Below, piece after piece: positions 10,538-22,470 of a stretch of 64,000 nucleotides of DNA. The notes below the pieces were generated by a model. The model made no database searches. It was not told the DNA's origin and saw nothing but the letters and a program-made list of their open reading frames with translations. Numbering within the stretch: the first letter of the stretch is position 1; each line of letters opens with the position of its first letter. Position numbers and translations under genes: made by a program. Source of the stretch: Blastomyces gilchristii SLH14081 (Eukaryota; Ascomycota; Eurotiomycetes; Onygenales; Ajellomycetaceae); the NCBI RefSeq assembly GCF_000003855.2, contig NW_003101682.1, forward strand, positions 7,881,551 to 7,945,550. Reading direction: 5' to 3'.

Positions 10538-10735
10538 TCATTTCGCCTCTCCTGGTGCTTTCTTGGACCACTCGGGAAGCCCATTCTTCTTACGGCTCGA
10601 TGCGGCTTGGATCTCCTTGTATCTGGGACATTCAGACGGACTCTTGCCAGCGGGCTTTCGCTCACATTCCGTGATGTTGGACGTCGTAACTGTTTGACCA
10701 GCGGTTATGCTGATGGTGATATAGTTGATACACAT
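10538..10735 (-). CDS. Small hypothetical ORF (65 aa)
   Basis: ATG-initiated frame encoding a hydrophilic 65-residue protein that starts MCINYITISI and ends KKAPGEAK. It has Cys at residue 2, at residue 24 (TECERKPAG) and at residue 36 (SECPRYKEIQ), somewhat like the small Cys-containing proteins often found in ascomycetes. It lies in the least AT-rich part of the island. I do not recognise a family, and chance cannot be excluded. Confidence 0.2.
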   Translation of the reverse strand: MCINYITISITAGQTVTTSNITECERKPAGKSPSECPRYKEIQAASSRKKNGLPEWSKKAPGEAK

Positions 10736-11953
10736 AGTGCCTGGCGTGCGTGGTTGGTGGAATAGATTCTCTCTCGTCCAGTTGACAACCTGAGGTATGC
10801 TCTCGGGAGGATTGTTTTAGAAGGAAGATGCTTCTTTTCTGTTGGTCCGTCTTCCAAATAGCGACGGGTTAGTAAGGGGTCATGTCTTTCCGGAAAAGAC
10901 AGAGTACTCACATCTTCGTTTCAAGTGGATGAGGATGAACTAGTCGTTAAGAAAGTATTTGAAGAATTTATCTTGCAAAGAGCCTTGTAGTAAAGGTAAA
11001 CACAGGAGGTCACGGACTCGAATGTGTACCATGATAGATATTGAACTGAAGAGGCTGAGAGAGATGTTATGTATCAGTTATGACGAGTGCAGAAATGCGG
11101 TCAGTAAGACAGAGGTCTTGTCTTTTAAACAATTTGAATTGAGACAACAATGATGCAGCTTCAGTTATAGCAAAGAGCATAAAAAGTCCATGCAAATACT
11201 GCTCTCATGCAAACAGTGATTCTCTATATCACAGCCATTAACATTTAAGATGTTTTGGGGCTAAGATATCAAGACAGTTTTCGCAAACATGCTGCAGAGA
11301 TTGCAGAAGTTGCTAGCAGCATCAAGATTCCGGAAATACATTCTGTAAACAGCTTAAATTGAAGTCGCCAGGTGTTTATCCATACATCCTTCTTGTTGTC
11401 TTCTAAGCCTGGGTAAAGCAGGAGCTGAAATTTCAGTATCAGTGATATCGATGGCCAAGAATAGCGAGCTTCTTTCTGAGAGCATATTGCGCCCCAATCA
11501 ATTTGGGAAGTAAAAGCAAACCATTTCAGCCCAAATAGCTATGGGCCTGAAAACTGGAAGATGGAAAGTTTGAGAGCAATAACATATCAAAATAATCGAT
11601 ATCATAAGAAATTCACTAGGCTATATATATATCTATATAGCATTCACATAATATAACCAGTAAAATATCCTTTTACTCGGATGACCCTGAGCAAGAGGAA
11701 GAGTTTTCATGCTTGGTGACAGACGACGGAAGTGTAACTTCTGCAAACTGGATATTGGTGGTTAGACCCAAACAGACTGCCCAATCAGGAAAGTTGTATC
11801 GATTTATAAAATACACGTATCTAAGATGGTATCTAAATTACCAAAAATACCACGCCGATGTTTTTTTCTCTGCGATAATTATACATGATTCTTCTCAACT
11901 TCAACGAGGTAGAGACAGCTATATATTGCGGAGAGGAAGGACACCAAACAACA

Positions 11954-13140
11954 ATGCCTCACAAGCACAAGCGGCGGCGTAAGGATGACTCGTAAGTACC
12001 CCAGCTAGTCAGGGAATTACCCCCCATTTCTATGCAGTCTTCCAGTCTAATTCAAGCGCGATTAATACTCATAGCGAGCACTTCGACCTTCCACCGACGA
12101 AAATCGCAAAGCCTCTCCCAGCAAAATCCAGAGATGCAGACAACAAAGAATCCTCCAACAACAAAAAACGCAAGTCGAAAAAGTCCGCCCAGGACGCCTT
12201 CAAGGATGACACCCCCAAAGCCTTTCTGCGCATGATGAACCAGTTCCAAAAAGCTACTTCTGGAACGGGTCCACGCACACGACCAAGTATAGAAGATGAC
12301 GGAACAAAGCCTAGCAAAAAGCGGAGAAGGGGAGAACAGGAAGGCGGCTCGAGTATTGCCAAGGAAACGGGGATGACATCGAAGGGGGTGGGCAATAGTA
12401 CAAAATCCAACTCTGTACCACAGCCTCCAGTTCCTCCCCCGCCACTCTCGACTATCCCTAAAATCCTCCCCGGCGAACGCATGGCCGATTTCTCCGCGCG
12501 AGTCAACCAAGCCCTCCCCCTCTCCGGCATCTCGAGGAAATCGGGCTCATCAAGCATAAGCAAAGATCCCGCGCTAAAGAACCTGCGAGAACATAGACAG
12601 ACGAAACACGAGAGGCGGCTTCTACGGCTACAGCGGGGATGGAGGGAGGAGGAAGCGCGGATTAGAGAGCGGGAAGAGGCTGAGCGTGAAGAAAGGGAGG
12701 CGGAGGAGGAAGAGGTCAATGAGCAGTGGAAGGCGTGGGAGGCCGAAGCTGGATTGACGAAGAAAACGAAGACTTCTAAGAATAAGAAGAAAAAGAAGAA
12801 AAAGAAGAGTGGGAAAAGCAGTGGTGCATCGGGTGGCGATGGCAGTGATGCTAACGCCGTCACCGACAATGACGATGACGATGATCCGTGGGCTAAGCTT
12901 AATCGCAAAGCGAAGGCTATGCAACCTGCTAACCCACTTGAGGTTGTGCAAGCGCCTCCTGAGCAGTTGACGAAGCCGAAGGAGAAGTTCAAGGTGAGAG
13001 GGATGGGTGGTGCAAGGGTCAATGTTGCCAATGTTCCTTCAGCAGCGGGGAGTTTGCGGGCCAGGGAGGAGCTGGCAGAGCAGAGGCAGAGTATTGTAGA
13101 TGAGTATAGGAGGATCATGGCAGAGAAGAGAAGAGGATAG
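11954..13140 (+). CDS. Basic coiled-coil protein, CCDC137-like (probably nucleolar)
   Basis: Two exons. Exon 1 (11954-11991) encodes MPHKHKRRRKDD plus a split Ser codon, followed by a canonical donor GTAAGT. Exon 2 most likely starts at 12057 (intron of 65 bp), which restores the frame and gives HFDLPPTKIAKPLP, a segment I associate with the family. The acceptor ends in AAG rather than the preferred CAG/TAG, so the exact junction is uncertain. The product of about 373 residues has a basic N-terminus, a block IPKILPGERMADFSARV, a long charged helix (RGWREEEARIREREEAEREE), a Lys run, DDDDDPWAKL, and a C-terminal block VVQAPPEQLTKPKEKFKV. This order resembles CCDC137-type proteins. Function is unknown; a chromatin or nucleolar role is inferred from the basic composition. 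Confidence 0.72.
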
Positions 13141-13496
13141 AAATACCTTTTTGTTTCACGCACTGGTATTGTGTGGTCATTTGTTAAATTTAATGGGCTA
13201 TGCCAAACCACATTGTTATTGATTAGAACATGGCTGGCTTCATTGCCAGCGGCAGATTTTGCAAAACCTTGAACAGTCAGGGTTGTAATATTGCATATTT
13301 ATATGCACGTGAAAGATTTTCTATATAGAAGAAACGCCTTGAAATGCGAAAACAGAGCTAACTTTTTTAAAATACTATTGGAATCTCCATCCCCTGAGAT
13401 CCGAATATACATAGGTATCACAAGCGACAAATGTAGAAAGAAAAGATCAAGTTCAACTCATCAACTCTCACCACTATATGCCCATCCAACCCCAAC
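13141..13496. other. Convergent 3' intergenic spacer
   Basis: About 350 bp between the stop of the CCDC137-like gene and the stop of RRP5. AT-rich, with no gene or structured element that I can support. Confidence 0.5.
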
Positions 13497-16400
13497 CTAT
13501 CCCTCCTTAACAGCCTTCACATACTCAGCAGCCCTGGCCTTAACCTCATCCACCATCTTCTCATTCCCATCACCAGCCTTCTCCTCAAATGTGAGCCACT
13601 TCTTGAAAAAGAACTTGGCCTGCTTATCCTTCAACTTCTTCGACACAGTCTTAGTCCCATCCGCCGCAATGCCATGACCCAGACCCAGAACTCTTTCAAA
13701 TAGCCTCCTCACCTGCTCCACCTCACCGCTCTTGATTTCCAGGTCAAGAAGCACATTCCACAGGTCAACGCGCTTGGGGAACGAAGAAAGGAGACCTTCA
13801 AATATCGTTCGTCCACGTTCAATGTCTCCGTTTGGAGAGCGGAATTCCAGCTGGCCAAATTTGGACGTGATGTCGACGTGAGTGTGGGCAGGGAGAGCCT
13901 GGATGGCGCGCGGGAGGAGTGCGCGTGCCCGCTCAGGTTCAGCAAGAGTGTCGAAGAGGAAGGTAGCGAAGTTGAGGTAGATGTTTGGCGATTGGGTGAA
14001 TTTTTTCTTGAGAGTTGCTTGGAAGAGCTCGTCGGCTTTCTGTATAGCAATTTATTAGTAAGTTTTCCATATGAAGTATTTAGAGATGGAAACCTAGTTC
14101 AGAGGGAATGTTAAAACGTACATCATTCTTTCCAGATTGAATATATATGCTAGTCAGCCGTTCGTGGATCTCTTGTGGGTCGTTGTATTGACAAGCACGC
14201 TTGAAAACATCTTCAAGTGTGTCATCGTTTCCAAACGTATTCTCCAAGTTGAGCATGGCAACCCAAATGTTGAATTTTTCCGTATCTTGGCCGATGCTGA
14301 TTGATCGAAGCGCTCGTTCCGCGATTTCTCGGGCCTTGTCAACCTCGCTGAGTTCAAGTTGGAAGGCCATATATTTCAGCCAAAGCAAACTCGAGTCGGG
14401 TTCACCGAGTAAGAGACGCTCGTAATCTGCAATAGATTGTGGGCCATTGGCATCAAGGTCACCCGTCCTATCAACTTGAATCTCCGGCTTCCGACGTTTC
14501 TTCTTCGTAACTGTCTGATTATCGGATTCTGAGCCGGAATCATTGCCCTCACCAGCACCAGTAGTGGTGTTTCCGTTCCAGTCAAATCCCGAAGTGACTA
14601 GACCTCCCTTGACAGCTGGGTCTTCGGTTCCGGCCATTTGCACATCCTCATCACTGGCATCACTCTCACTATCGTCGCCATTTATGGCATCCTCCATATC
14701 GACTCCTCCCATTGAAATGTCATCACCAGATTCAAGCTCAAGATCCATGCCACCATCGTCCTCGCTTTCGCTCACATTTTCCTCGCTCACATCGTCAGCG
14801 CTTTCATCATTCGATTCGTCATCGCTATCTTTGAAATACGAGGCCTTCAGTCCTAAAGAAATGCGCTCTTTATTAAGGTCGATCTTGATGATCTTAGCCT
14901 TGACAATGTCACCCTTCTCAAAGACCTTTCTTGCATCCTCCACTTTCCCCTCTGCCATCTCCGTTCGATGGCAGAGCCCGCTAAGATTCGCAGTCCCATC
15001 AATCACAATGAAAGCGCCAAATTCTTCGACATTGCGGACTTTCCCAGTGACGATCTGGCCACGCTTCAGGTCTTTGATTGTGATTGGCGTCTTGTAATTT
15101 GGCTCAAGGACCGATTCCTTGAGACTCATCTGAAGTTTATTTGATTCAGCGTCTGCCAAAATTATCCTGCCACGCACAAGCTGGTCGACCTGGAACTCAT
15201 TCTGCCACTCTTTAAGATATGAATCTGAGAGATCTGAGATTCGAATGTAAGCTGTAACATCGTGACCCAGCGTAACAAAAAGGCCATTATTGGCAACTCT
15301 CCGGACAAATCCACGAACGATGTCATTAACCTTTAACTGGCTAATCGAGTTTATTTCCGGGTCTTGAATAGGTAACGATGAGCTAAGGACCCTGGAAGGT
15401 CGAACGGAAAGCAATATCTTCTTGTTAGGGACGTCAATGTCAATAATGCATACACGGATAACTTCGTTTTTGTGGAAATCTGCAGGGTTCACTTTCGAGA
15501 AGTCATCGGCCATGTCTATCAAATTGATAGCACCAACCGTTGAGTTGCTCAACTGCACAAGGGCTTGGCGTTCGGTAACCCTAGTGACCCGTCCGAGTAA
15601 TATTTCGCCCTTTAAGAAGTCCGATATCGATTTTCTATTTGGCAACCCTCCGTGTCTAGCAGAAAGGTCAAGACGATTCTTATCTGCGTCGACCCCGGTG
15701 ACATGAATCTTGAGTGCAGACCCAACAGGGAAGTTTTTCGCGATATCACCTACAAGAGACAAATCGTCTGAGAGGTCTGTGAACCTCAGCCTTCCACGGA
15801 CGTTCGGAGAAATATTTATCCAAAGACAATCATCGCCGATATTGTTGACGAAGCCTACCCATGAAGATCCAATTTTGACTTTATCAAGACTGAGAGGTTC
15901 GAGGTCCGTCGATTGGAGAGAGCTGGGTTTTGCTGAAAGTTCGAAAACTGGGTACTTCCCACTCCGGTGGCTAATTGGCAAGAACTTGTGACTGCGGGCA
16001 TCATGGATACCAAGGACCCGTACAGGAATTATCTGCTTAGCTTTGAAGTATTTCAACGGCTGTTTGCGATCCTTGATGGCGTCCCAACTATCAAAAACCT
16101 CGGAAACGTCAATCCTGCCTTGAATGTTTTCCGCAAGTTGCACATTTATCTGCGTTTCCTTGACGGAGACAACCTTCGCCTTGGTGACTCTACCGAATGT
16201 CAAATCGTCCAAAGATTTGATGTTCTCGTCGATTGGATTAATGGATGATTGGTTGACGTTGTTGGCGGGCTTAACACCGTCGGACGCACGTTGTTTGTTC
16301 ACTTGCTCCTTCATTCTAAGGATAAACCTTTGGCGATCATCTTCGATAGACTCTACACTTAAGGATATTGGTTGCGATAGGAAATATCCGAAGTCGGGTT

Positions 16401-19107
16401 TATTTACGTGGTCATCGTCCACGAGACGTTTTGGGGCAAATCCGGTAATGCCTCCCAGGAATTCCACAAACATACCATCTACAGTGATGTTCTTCACGAA
16501 CCCAGTCACCTTTGCCCCTTCCTTAAGATCCTCAAACCTAGCAGGTAATTCTCCTCTTTGACGAGCTTGTTTCAGGCTTGGCTTATTAGTGACCTTGATA
16601 AGCCGATGAGCCTTCTGTATATTGAGGATCAAAAGCTCATTAAGCTTTTGCCCGACTCTGATCCGGGCAAGCGCGACGCCATTTCTCGAAGTTTGACCAT
16701 CGGCGACGTGTTCAGCATTTAACCTAGCAACCAGTCCAGTGTCCTCCAGCTTCAAGAGGATATCTTCACTAGATTTTTCAAAGACGGTGCCTGAAACAGT
16801 GTCTCCAGGGTGGATATTCTCAAATGCACTTTTGTAAGCTTCTGTGAATGACGACGGGTCCTTGCAGGACACTACCAGCTTCCGCAACTCTACGTCAACA
16901 TTTAGCGCATGCACATTCACAACTTGCCCCACATTGAAATGCTGGGCGGGATCCTTGATATACGCTTCGCTCATTTCTGAAACCGGAAGAAACCCTCGAA
17001 CTTCGCCATAGAACTGAACAATTGCTCCGTGAGACTGGATGCTGATGATGGTTCCCGGTGATTGGTTCCCTGGAAGGATACCATTATAGTCCTTCCACGC
17101 GGGGGATTCGCTGTTTAACAACGACTTCTTCAAGGTAAGTCGTAACTGGCGTTTGTCCAAATTCACGGAAAGGATCCTAGCGGAAACCTGTGCTCCCTCA
17201 CGGAATTTCTTCTCTGGGTGCTGCAGTTTAGTATCCGACATGTGCATTCCCGCAACCAACCCGGAAATGCCATCCGCGAGAGAAACAATAAGTCCGCTAA
17301 TTCCATCGGTTCCAATGAGGAGTTTCTCGATCTTCCCCCTGACCACTGCGCCAACTGTAACGTCTTCAAGACGAAGGAAAGGCTGGTCGATAACCTTCCT
17401 TTCCAAAGACAGAAGATAGAGATTATCCAGCGCGCTGAAACCGACTATCCTTGCCTCGTGGGTAGAATCGACTTTGTATGGGCCCTGCGTGGCAGATATG
17501 CTGTCAACCTTGTTATCTGAGAGCCTGGAAATATGAGCGAATCCGTAGTGCTTGTCGTTGAACTGAACGTAGACGCCCAAACCTGGTTCAACTTTAGTGA
17601 CCTTTACTTCAGGTATGATGGCAGATATGGCTGGGGTATCCTCAGAACTAGGCTTCTGTTCAAGAACTGTTGGCGTGAACTTGACCACATGGTCCAAGAT
17701 GGAAAATCCGAGTTTCATAGGCTCGACAGTGGGGAATGTGCAAATGAGTCGACCTTTAATTTTCGCACCAACGTGATACTTGGTGGTAATATCTTCTTTT
17801 CCCGTAGTAGTTCCAGACTGGACTAAATCAACAACGGCGTTCAGCATTCCCATGATCTTTCCAGCCATACCAGTCGAAGTAACTTCTGTCAAGAGGATTT
17901 CCGCCGCTGTTCCGGGGAGGAAGGAGTTGATTGTGGGCGCGGATGTCAAAAAGTGTGATTTTTTAATGGAGCCAGCAGTTGGTAGGTTAGCGGATAGCTT
18001 CACGACGCTACCGTCCGCATTATGCCCGGTGACGACACAGAGGAAAACAGAGCCTTCCTTTATTTGCGATACCTCGAGGTCATGGGGTATTTCTTTCGAA
18101 GACATGAACCCTTTTGTTTGGCCGTCCTGCAAGCCGAGATCCATAACCAATCCATGGTCCTCTACACTAAGTACGGAGGCTTGTACAGTGGCATTAACGA
18201 CCAGGTCGGATTTCGAAAGTCCCGAGTTAGCCTCTCTAGGGTCCACTGAAAGCCTGATGTGTTTTTTCCCTTTTGTTTTACCATGATTCACCTCGGTTTC
18301 AGTTGACAAAACGGACGCTCGTAGATATTGGCCCAATTTGAAGTATGAGTTCAAATCCAGATCCTCCTCCTCTTCCTCATCATCGTCGGAATTGTCATTT
18401 TCTTCTTGGTTGCTCTTAAGAAGATTCTCGATCTTCTGCTGGAGTGTTCTCGAGACTGCGGTGATCGGAATATAGCCAGTTAGATTATTTGGAAGTGACA
18501 AGCCAATATCATGGGCATTGATGCTAGAAACTTGGCCAAGGACTTTAGATCCTATGACAATGCGCTTTAAAATTTAAAAAAAAAGGATTAGTGGAGTTAA
18601 TTCACTCAGTATTCACTTTTCACGGCGGGATAAATGTACCTTAAAGTTGAGTCCTTCAATGCGAACTCCCTCCTTGGCAGGAGCCTCAGAGACTGTATTC
18701 CTTTTGGCTTTTGTCTTCCCTTTCTTACACTTGCCCCCGGATACCTTGCTAGATTTCTTTTCTTTCTCATCCTCATCGTCCGCATGGCCCTGGAAAGGCG
18801 CCCCCTTCTGCTCGAACAGAACGTCACGAGTTGCCTGGATCTGGATTTGCTTCTGCTCAAGCGGCGTTAAAACACTTGCACCACCACGGGGGAATGCGGG
18901 TTCCTCGTCTCGCAAAACAGAAACAGCTGGTGCTTTCGAGAGCGGGGCTGAAGAATATTTCGACTTCTCCGCCGGCTTCTTTGACTTTTTCCCGCTGTTG
19001 ATATCCTTGCGCTGTGCATCATCGGCCACCTTGACTCTTTTCTGTGGCTGTCGAGAACCTGACTCATCCGGGGCATTACCCTTGCGCTTGACAGGAGCCA
19101 TCTTCAT
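13497..19107 (-). CDS. RRP5: rRNA biogenesis protein RRP5 (12 S1 + HAT/TPR)
   Basis: Three exons: 19107 (or 19101)-18640, 18564-14122 and 14039-13497. The introns are 75 and 82 bp with GTACAT..AAG and GTACGT..CAG ends, and both junctions are in phase 0. The protein is about 1815 residues; yeast Rrp5 is 1729. Rrp5 is a nucleolar RNA-binding factor of the 90S pre-ribosome, needed for cleavages producing both 18S and 5.8S rRNA. The N-terminus is basic and Lys-rich. A long array of S1 RNA-binding repeats follows, visible as recurring G-x-V-x(n)-G-x-x-V/I/L blocks such as VGAVVRGKIEKLL, GDTVSGTVFEKSS, GAKVTGFVKNITVDGMFVEF and GQIVTGKVRNVEEFGAFIVI. Next is an acidic Ser/Asp/Glu linker (about 1390-1480), and finally HAT/TPR repeats (SIADYERLLLGEPDSSLLWL and the exon-3 block NIYLNFATFLFDTL). 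Two in-frame Met codons (19107, 19101) are both possible starts; MAPVKRKG is the usual form. Confidence 0.95.
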
Positions 19108-19603
19108 GGCAGAACTGGGCAGGAACAATTGACTGCTCACAGCTAGTTTTTGTTTGTTTCCCCCATCCACTTACACACCGTCGATGTGCAAAAAAATCAA
19201 AATTTCTCATTTAGGCCAAGCGTCGGCTCGGCATTAGCACCGCCTACAGCCGCAGTGCAAACTGCCTCACCGCCTTCTATTTCCAGTCTAGTGTATTCAC
19301 CTTAACTCTTCGCCTTGTGCACGGGCCATGGTGACTAAGCACCGCGTCGCGAGAGCGCCAAGACCGACACGTGCACGCTCAGCCATTATTATTACACAGG
19401 TAGGTACATTGTATGGAAGTGTGTCGCGACGACGTGCAGGGCTGACGGAACCTCAATATCAAAACCTTTTCTCGTGAGACGTGAAAATTCCAACAACTCC
19501 TCCTCTTCCTGCGCCAGCTCCAGTCACCCTCCAGCCGCCTTTTACTAATTAATATTGACTTCAATGTGTTAGATTTATATTCCTACACCAATACATCCGA
19601 GCT
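19108..19603. promoter_or_regulatory. Bidirectional promoter RRP5 / CDT2
   Basis: About 500 bp between two divergent starts. It holds a CACGTG E-box palindrome at about 19368-19373, of the type bound by bHLH factors, and a CGCGT core at 19343-19347, which is ACGCG on the other strand and MCB-like. The rest has no repeat or ORF of note. The elements are seen; the function is inferred. Confidence 0.4.
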
Positions 19604-21921
19604 ATGGAATCTGTTCCTGGGTCATCCTCCTGCTCCCTATATGTCAGGTCTGACCCCCCCGAAGGATCTTCTCAGGACACGATTCCATCTTCTCCTCCCA
19701 AGTTCAATGCTCCACAGATACCCTCATCGCCTCCTCGAACAAAGACAAAAAAGCCGCCTCCCGTCACGCCTAGATCATTCAAACGGTTCTTTACCCCACG
19801 CTCTATACTGGGGGCTCTCTCGAGCGGAGGGAATGACCGCCCCAATCGCCACATATTAAAAGACATATGCTCCCCAGCTTTGAATCGCCTTGGGCCAGCA
19901 TTTGCTAGGATATCGGATGGACCCCAAGATAACTCGGCTAAATCTCCTTCAACATATGATGCCTTATCAACTCCCCGCAAAAAAAGGAAACTGTCGTTCT
20001 CTTCAAGTCCCCCACTTCAATCCTCTCCTTTGAGAAGAGTGCGAATTGCGCCATCTATTCTTCACAATGACATAGACTCGAGTCCGAGTAGGCCAAATCT
20101 TCATGAGATTGGGTTCGAAACTGAACCCCAATTGGAGGTGCCTAAACCCAAACAACGTGCCCCGCCGCCCGCACCTCTGCGGCGGTCTCATGTTCTTCAA
20201 ACCTCTGGCCAGTTTTTTATGCGCAGTCTTTCGGATAATAGATCGAGGACGATAACACATAAATATAACTATGGTAATGGTGTGTGCCGTACGCCCGTCG
20301 GTTTTGTTATTTATTCGTCGACTAACTGGACGGTTGAAAACAGCGTGGCGGGATGAGGTTTCCGACTTTTATAGCTTAGCTGATGACCTTCATCAATGCT
20401 CTTACAGAGATCAGATGGGAGAACGTCTCACGCTACCATTTTGCACCGTTTCTTGTCACAGTATGTAAATCTCTCTTTTTAATTATTTTGGGAGCGTGAT
20501 TCATTCATTGACTAATTTATCCAGCCAATTCTCTGGTGGCGATTGGGGACGAAGAAGGGGGTGTTCGGCTACTAGACTCAGCTAAGAACGAGAAACCTGG
20601 CTTCTCAAAGACATATCTGTCATTTCAACCACATACAAACTCCATTATGGATCTAGAATTCTCCTCGGACGACCTACTTCTAGCCACTGCATCTGGTGAC
20701 CAAACCTGCCGAATAATCGATATGCCCACCCAGACCCCAATATATTGCCTGTCGAAACATACTTCATCTGTTAAACGCGTGCAATTCCAGCCCGCTTCCA
20801 ATAACAACGTTGTTGCAACCTGTAGTCGTGACGGCAGTGTTAATATTTGGGATCTACGATACAAGGCCTTTGAAAGGCCAGCGATGCAGCTACGCTGCTC
20901 TCTTGCATCGGACATAGACGACTCTGCAAGGGCTTCCATTAAAATGAAGTACCCCCAGGTATCCAACAGTATCTGGCCAGCGCATGCGGAAAAGCCCAGA
21001 TCGAAAACTGGCTCGGAAGCAGAAGCCCTAGCTCGTCGAGATGACATATCAGTTACGTCCATAGCATTCCTGCACCCCGGCCGTGAAAACCTTTTCGTAA
21101 CGAGCAGCGAATCAAACGCCTGTGTGAGACTGTGGGATCTACGAACCACATACTCTTTACGACGCAAAACACCTGTTCCCCTAGCCATCACCAGGCAGCC
21201 GGAAAGCCACGAAAAATACCGCCAATTCGGGCTAACATCGATGGCCTTCAGCGGCGATGGGAGTAGACTCTACACCCTATGCCGAGATGGCAGCGTTTAC
21301 GCATATTCAACATCCCACCTGACTCTAGGGAGCTGTCCGGAAATGGTATCATCTAGCTCAGGCTTCAAACGCTTCCCAGGCGACGAAGCCAAACCAGGTC
21401 TAGGGCCTTTATACGCCTTCCGCCATCCACGCCTCCAAGTTGCCACGTTCTTTGTCAAACTCGCCGTCCGCCGAGCAGGAAATGACAAGAGCGAAATGCT
21501 CGCCGTCGGCAGCAGTGATAACTGCGCCATCCTTTTCCCCACTGATGAACAATATCTCGCTTCTCCCTCCGCCACGTCCATTGTCAACACCACACCCAAC
21601 CAAACATCTTCTCGGCCACAACGCCGCCACAACCTACGCAGATCCCATTCCAGCAGCACGGGCTTATCGGGGCGTTTGGAAGATACCATCCCGATATACA
21701 ATCACGGTACCGCCCTAATTGAAGGCCATAGGAAGGAAGTATCGGGCGTTTCCTGGACGCATGGCGGCGAGCTTATCACCGTTAGTGATGACCTGCATGC
21801 TCGATGCTGGCGAGAGGGTCCTGCGGCGCGGGAACTAAGGGTTGTGGGGGACAGTGAAGGCAGAAGATGGCATTGTGGATGGGCAGATGTTAAGGACTCG
21901 GGAGATGATGAGGATGAGTAG
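19604..21921 (+). CDS. CDT2: CDT2-like WD40 substrate receptor of CRL4 ligase
   Basis: Three exons: 19604-20273, 20344-20460 and 20525-21921. The introns are 70 and 64 bp with donors GTAATG and GTATGT, acceptors CAG, and a CTAAC branch point in the first. The spliced protein is 727 residues. Cdt2 (DTL) recruits PCNA-bound targets such as Cdt1 and Spd1/Set8-like proteins to Cul4-Ddb1 for S-phase degradation in the nucleus. The N-terminal 220 residues are a Ser/Pro-rich disordered tail with basic patches. The exon-2 segment WRDEVSDFYSLADDLHQCSY leads into WD repeats: VAIGDEEGGVRLLD, LEFSSDDLLLATASGDQTCR, VVATCSRDGSVNIWDLR and ACVRLWDLRTTYS. Two WDLR (WDxR) motifs supply the arginine that docks on Ddb1. 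The last blade is VSGVSWTHGGELITVSDDLH. The split frames join without stops only as given. Confidence 0.9.
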
Positions 21922-22470
21922 AGAAAGTGGAGGTCATTGCTACAACTGCGGATACTGCCTATGTGACTTGGGGAGTCGCTTTTGCCTTTCCGTTTTCATA
22001 TTATTTTATTGCAAAGTTATTAGAAGCTGTTTTGCTAGCCTGGATGCCCTCCCTGTTGATTTTTTGGTTGTTCATCCTCATTCTTCCCTACCTTTCCAAA
22101 AGGTGAAGGGAAAACATAAGTTAAGCGTGCATTATCATAACACACCACTTTTTAACAAGTTAATTATTCTCTACCCTATAAATTCAGTAGGGTCTTATAT
22201 GTACCGTCAAAATAAAGGACTTAGATCTCAGAAGATACGGAAAATACGGGAGGAGAATCCTTTGGCAGGACGGAAAAAAATTAACTTCTAAACAATCACA
22301 TTTAACGGCGTTAAGGTCTTTCTTTGTAAAGGCATAAAACTTTTCTTTGCATCCTTTTCTAAAAGTTAATAAAATGGACAAAACAAATAGGAAAAGTTAT
22401 ATGGTATCAACCCAGCAAAAAGTTTTCCTTTTTTTTTTTTTTTTTTTGAAACTACAACTCCCAAAAATTT
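21922..22470. other. Convergent 3' intergenic region with T19 run
   Basis: Between the CDT2 and CCT1 stops. AT-rich, ending in a 19-nt T tract (22429-22447) just beyond the CCT1 stop; on the CCT1 strand this is poly-A. No gene supported. Confidence 0.5.

Larger units (their letters stand above)
8540..11953. repeat. AT-rich, gene-poor island with decayed repeats
   Basis: About 3.4 kb that is visibly richer in A and T than the flanks, especially 8580-10400. It is full of TATA/TTAA words and closed by stops in all frames, with no conserved coding block. It contains the 16-bp tandem array and the LTR-like block listed separately. The look is that of repeat DNA degraded by C-to-T mutation (RIP), common in Pezizomycotina, but I could not compute RIP indices and no transposase or reverse-transcriptase motif is legible. 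From 10950 to 11950 the sequence is less extreme and holds no gene that I can support. Confidence 0.55.

Noticed and set aside
14543..15097. 184-codon frame antisense to RRP5
   Set aside because: Ser/Pro-rich shadow of the acidic linker of RRP5, which is strongly conserved on the other strand.
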